Origin: Microcoleus sp. GA_180221_E-2-1-MAG-45_12
Lineage (GTDB): Bacteria; Cyanobacteriota; Cyanobacteriia; Cyanobacteriales; JAAUUE01
Assembly (NCBI GenBank): GCA_020692245.1
Contig: JAIMKT010000022.1
Coordinates: forward strand, 10,871 to 49,477
Direction of reading: 5' to 3'
Length of the DNA stretch: 38,607 nt
The notes below the pieces were generated by a model. The model did no database searches. It had not been told where the DNA came from and saw nothing but the letters and a program-made list of their open reading frames with translations. This document shows, in pieces, positions 37,442 through 38,607 of this stretch. Position 1 is the first letter of the stretch. Every line of letters begins with the position of its first letter. Made by a program: the position numbers and the translations under genes.

Positions 37442-37748
37442 AGTTCTTCTAAATTATGATGGAAATAGTTTCCAACCCACGGAGCATTAGCATTATGGAC
37501 AATTCCACTGCTACTATGGGTAAAGTCCTCTCTTCCATGAACATCAAAGAACGACTTATTCTTGAGATCGAGCAGGCTCCAGAAGAATCTCTGATCAAGT
37601 TTATGGAACTTTGACAACTTGCTAAATAAGCATCTAATCACCCAGATAATTCTTCTTCCACCTACGCATTTACAACCGCTAGAAACTTCTAAAACATCCC
37701 GTAAATAGAGAAGTTCAGAAGTTCTAGGGTAGATTCTTAGTTACTCAG
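37442..37748. other. Intergenic region with antitoxin remnant
   Basis: The 307-bp gap lies between the VapC gene and the 3' end of the aldehyde dehydrogenase gene. Its main content is the antitoxin pseudogene. A short tandem of GAAGTTC lies near 37710. No complete gene or terminator is seen. Confidence 0.5.
37459..37651 (+). pseudogene. Decayed partial copy of the VapB-like antitoxin gene
   Basis: Positions 37537-37651 align without gaps to the antitoxin at 36786-36900, with 8 differences in 115 bp by my count. Two of these make stops: TGG to TGA at codon 26 and CAA to TAA at codon 31. Homology then ends. An in-frame extension from an ATG at 37459 would give a 51-residue product ending at the first stop (37614). 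The second half of the antitoxin and any second toxin are missing. Confidence 0.88.
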
Positions 37749-38607
37749 CTACTCCGCATCACCAAAAATGGTAAAGTGCCAAGGTTTCCGGGCAGCACCA
37801 GTGGTGTCGAGGACAACGTGCTTGACGATCGTGTATTCCTCTAGGGCGTAGTGGGAGAGATCCTTACCAAAGCCGCTTTGCTTGAAACCACCATGGGGCA
37901 TTTCACTGGTGATCGGTAGATGGTCATTAATCCACACCGTGCCGCATTCCAAGGCTGCTGATAGACGCATAGCTCTTTGGACATTGCTCGTCCAGACACT
38001 ACCCGCCAAACCGTAGGCAACATCATTTCCTAGGGCGATCGCCTCTGCCTCATCCTGAAACCGATTCACCGTCACTACGGGACCAAAAATTTCTTCTTGG
38101 ACACAGTTAGCTGTTTGGGGTGGTTCGACAAGAATTGTTGGTGGATAGAAAAAGCCCTCTTCTCCCGGTAATTCGCCGCCAATCAAGACTTTAATACCCT
38201 GCTGTTGGGCTTCTTGGACAAAACCGTGGACTTTTGACTGGTGGGCAGCACTGCTCAGAGGCCCAATATCTGTCGTCTCCTCCATGGGATCGCCAACCCG
38301 CACCTGTTGGGTTAATTCTTGGAAACGAGCTAGGAAGCGATCGAACACTGCCTCCTGCACATAGATCCGAGTTGCTGCCGTACAATCCTGCCCTGTATTC
38401 ACAAAAGCTCCCACTACTGCACCATGAGCCGCCGCTTCAATATCTGCATCCTCAAACACAATAAACGGAGCCTTCCCCCCTAGTTCCAAGGTGACTCGCT
38501 TGGCTGTTTGGCTGGCTAATTCCATAACTCGTTTTCCAGTGCGGGTGCTACCAGTGAAACTAACCATCCGAATTTGGGGATGAGTACAAATCGCTTCACC
38601 CACGGCG
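37749..38607 (-). CDS. Aldehyde dehydrogenase, C-terminal part (N-terminus beyond window)
   Basis: About 286 C-terminal codons are visible, and the frame stays open to the window edge, so this is a partial gene. Motifs are FTGST (NAD binding), LELGGKAP with the catalytic Glu, NTGQDCTAATR with the catalytic Cys, EEIFGPVV, and the C-terminal 'HGGFKQSGFGKDLS' segment. The set fits NAD(P)-dependent aldehyde dehydrogenases of the betaine-aldehyde / gamma-aminobutyraldehyde class (polyamine breakdown), which I favour, but the substrate is not settled by sequence alone. It is convergent with the toxin-antitoxin locus. Confidence 0.93.
   Translation of the reverse strand, partial: AVGEAICTHPQIRMVSFTGSTRTGKRVMELASQTAKRVTLELGGKAPFIVFEDADIEAAAHGAVVGAFVNTGQDCTAATRIYVQEAVFDRFLARFQELTQQVRVGDPMEETTDIGPLSSAAHQSKVHGFVQEAQQQGIKVLIGGELPGEEGFFYPPTILVEPPQTANCVQEEIFGPVVTVNRFQDEAEAIALGNDVAYGLAGSVWTSNVQRAMRLSAALECGTVWINDHLPITSEMPHGGFKQSGFGKDLSHYALEEYTIVKHVVLDTTGAARKPWHFTIFGDAE

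Noticed and set aside
37351-37641. 96-codon minus-strand frame across the VapC end and antitoxin remnant
   Set aside because: It is antisense to the VapC gene and the duplicated antitoxin segment and has no coding signature of its own.

Overview
The window comes from a cyanobacterium, probably a filamentous one. The evidence is the abundance of CGATCG and the HIP1 octamer GCGATCGC (for example at 7711, 9228 and 13781), plus cyanobacterial hallmark genes: a hybrid Ser/Thr-His kinase, a tocopherol cyclase, ClpC and a Pilin_GH pilin-like protein. I see no rRNA, tRNA, CRISPR array or insertion sequence. Intergenic DNA is AT-rich and carries many short tandem repeats with 8-14 bp periods.

Layout. 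1-7019 (minus): the 5' part of a Cache-domain sensor gene, cut by the window edge, and a giant Ser/Thr kinase / AAA ATPase / GAF / histidine kinase hybrid. 7400-8089 (plus): a conserved membrane protein. 8079-12905 (minus): an RND efflux pump and its membrane fusion protein; the pump's 3' end runs in frame into the decayed C-terminus of a sugar epimerase gene. 13603-17055 (minus): dnaX followed by dprA. 17568-20150 (minus): a class III adenylate cyclase followed by a pilin-like gene. 20234-23901 (minus): a BlaI-type repressor, an M56 membrane metalloprotease, an Anbu proteasome-like peptidase and a MATE exporter, all in one direction. 23971-24969 (minus): pyrB. 25274-28163 (plus): an O-antigen ligase/polymerase-like protein and a Wzx-type flippase. 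28210-28598: a nucleotidyltransferase antitoxin gene followed by a 23-codon stub of its HEPN toxin. 28595-30303: an unknown cyanobacterial gene (minus) and tocopherol cyclase (plus). 30331-33413 (minus): prepilin peptidase, an HdrB/SdhE-like Fe-S protein, an uncharacterised 120-residue protein and fabG. 33592-36069 (plus): clpC with a clear terminator. 36223-38607: a GNAT acetyltransferase, a VapBC-type toxin-antitoxin pair with a decayed second antitoxin copy, and the C-terminal part of an aldehyde dehydrogenase cut by the window edge.

How they fit together. Most of the window is ordinary chromosome (replication, pyrimidine and lipid synthesis, protein quality control) mixed with signalling and envelope functions. 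The most unusual grouping is repressor, membrane protease, proteasome-like peptidase and exporter at 20234-23901. It lacks the usual Anbu partner genes and looks like a possible proteolysis-controlled response unit. Other points of interest are the cyclase-pilin gene pair, the epimerase scar fused to the RND pump, and two toxin-antitoxin loci with decayed parts.
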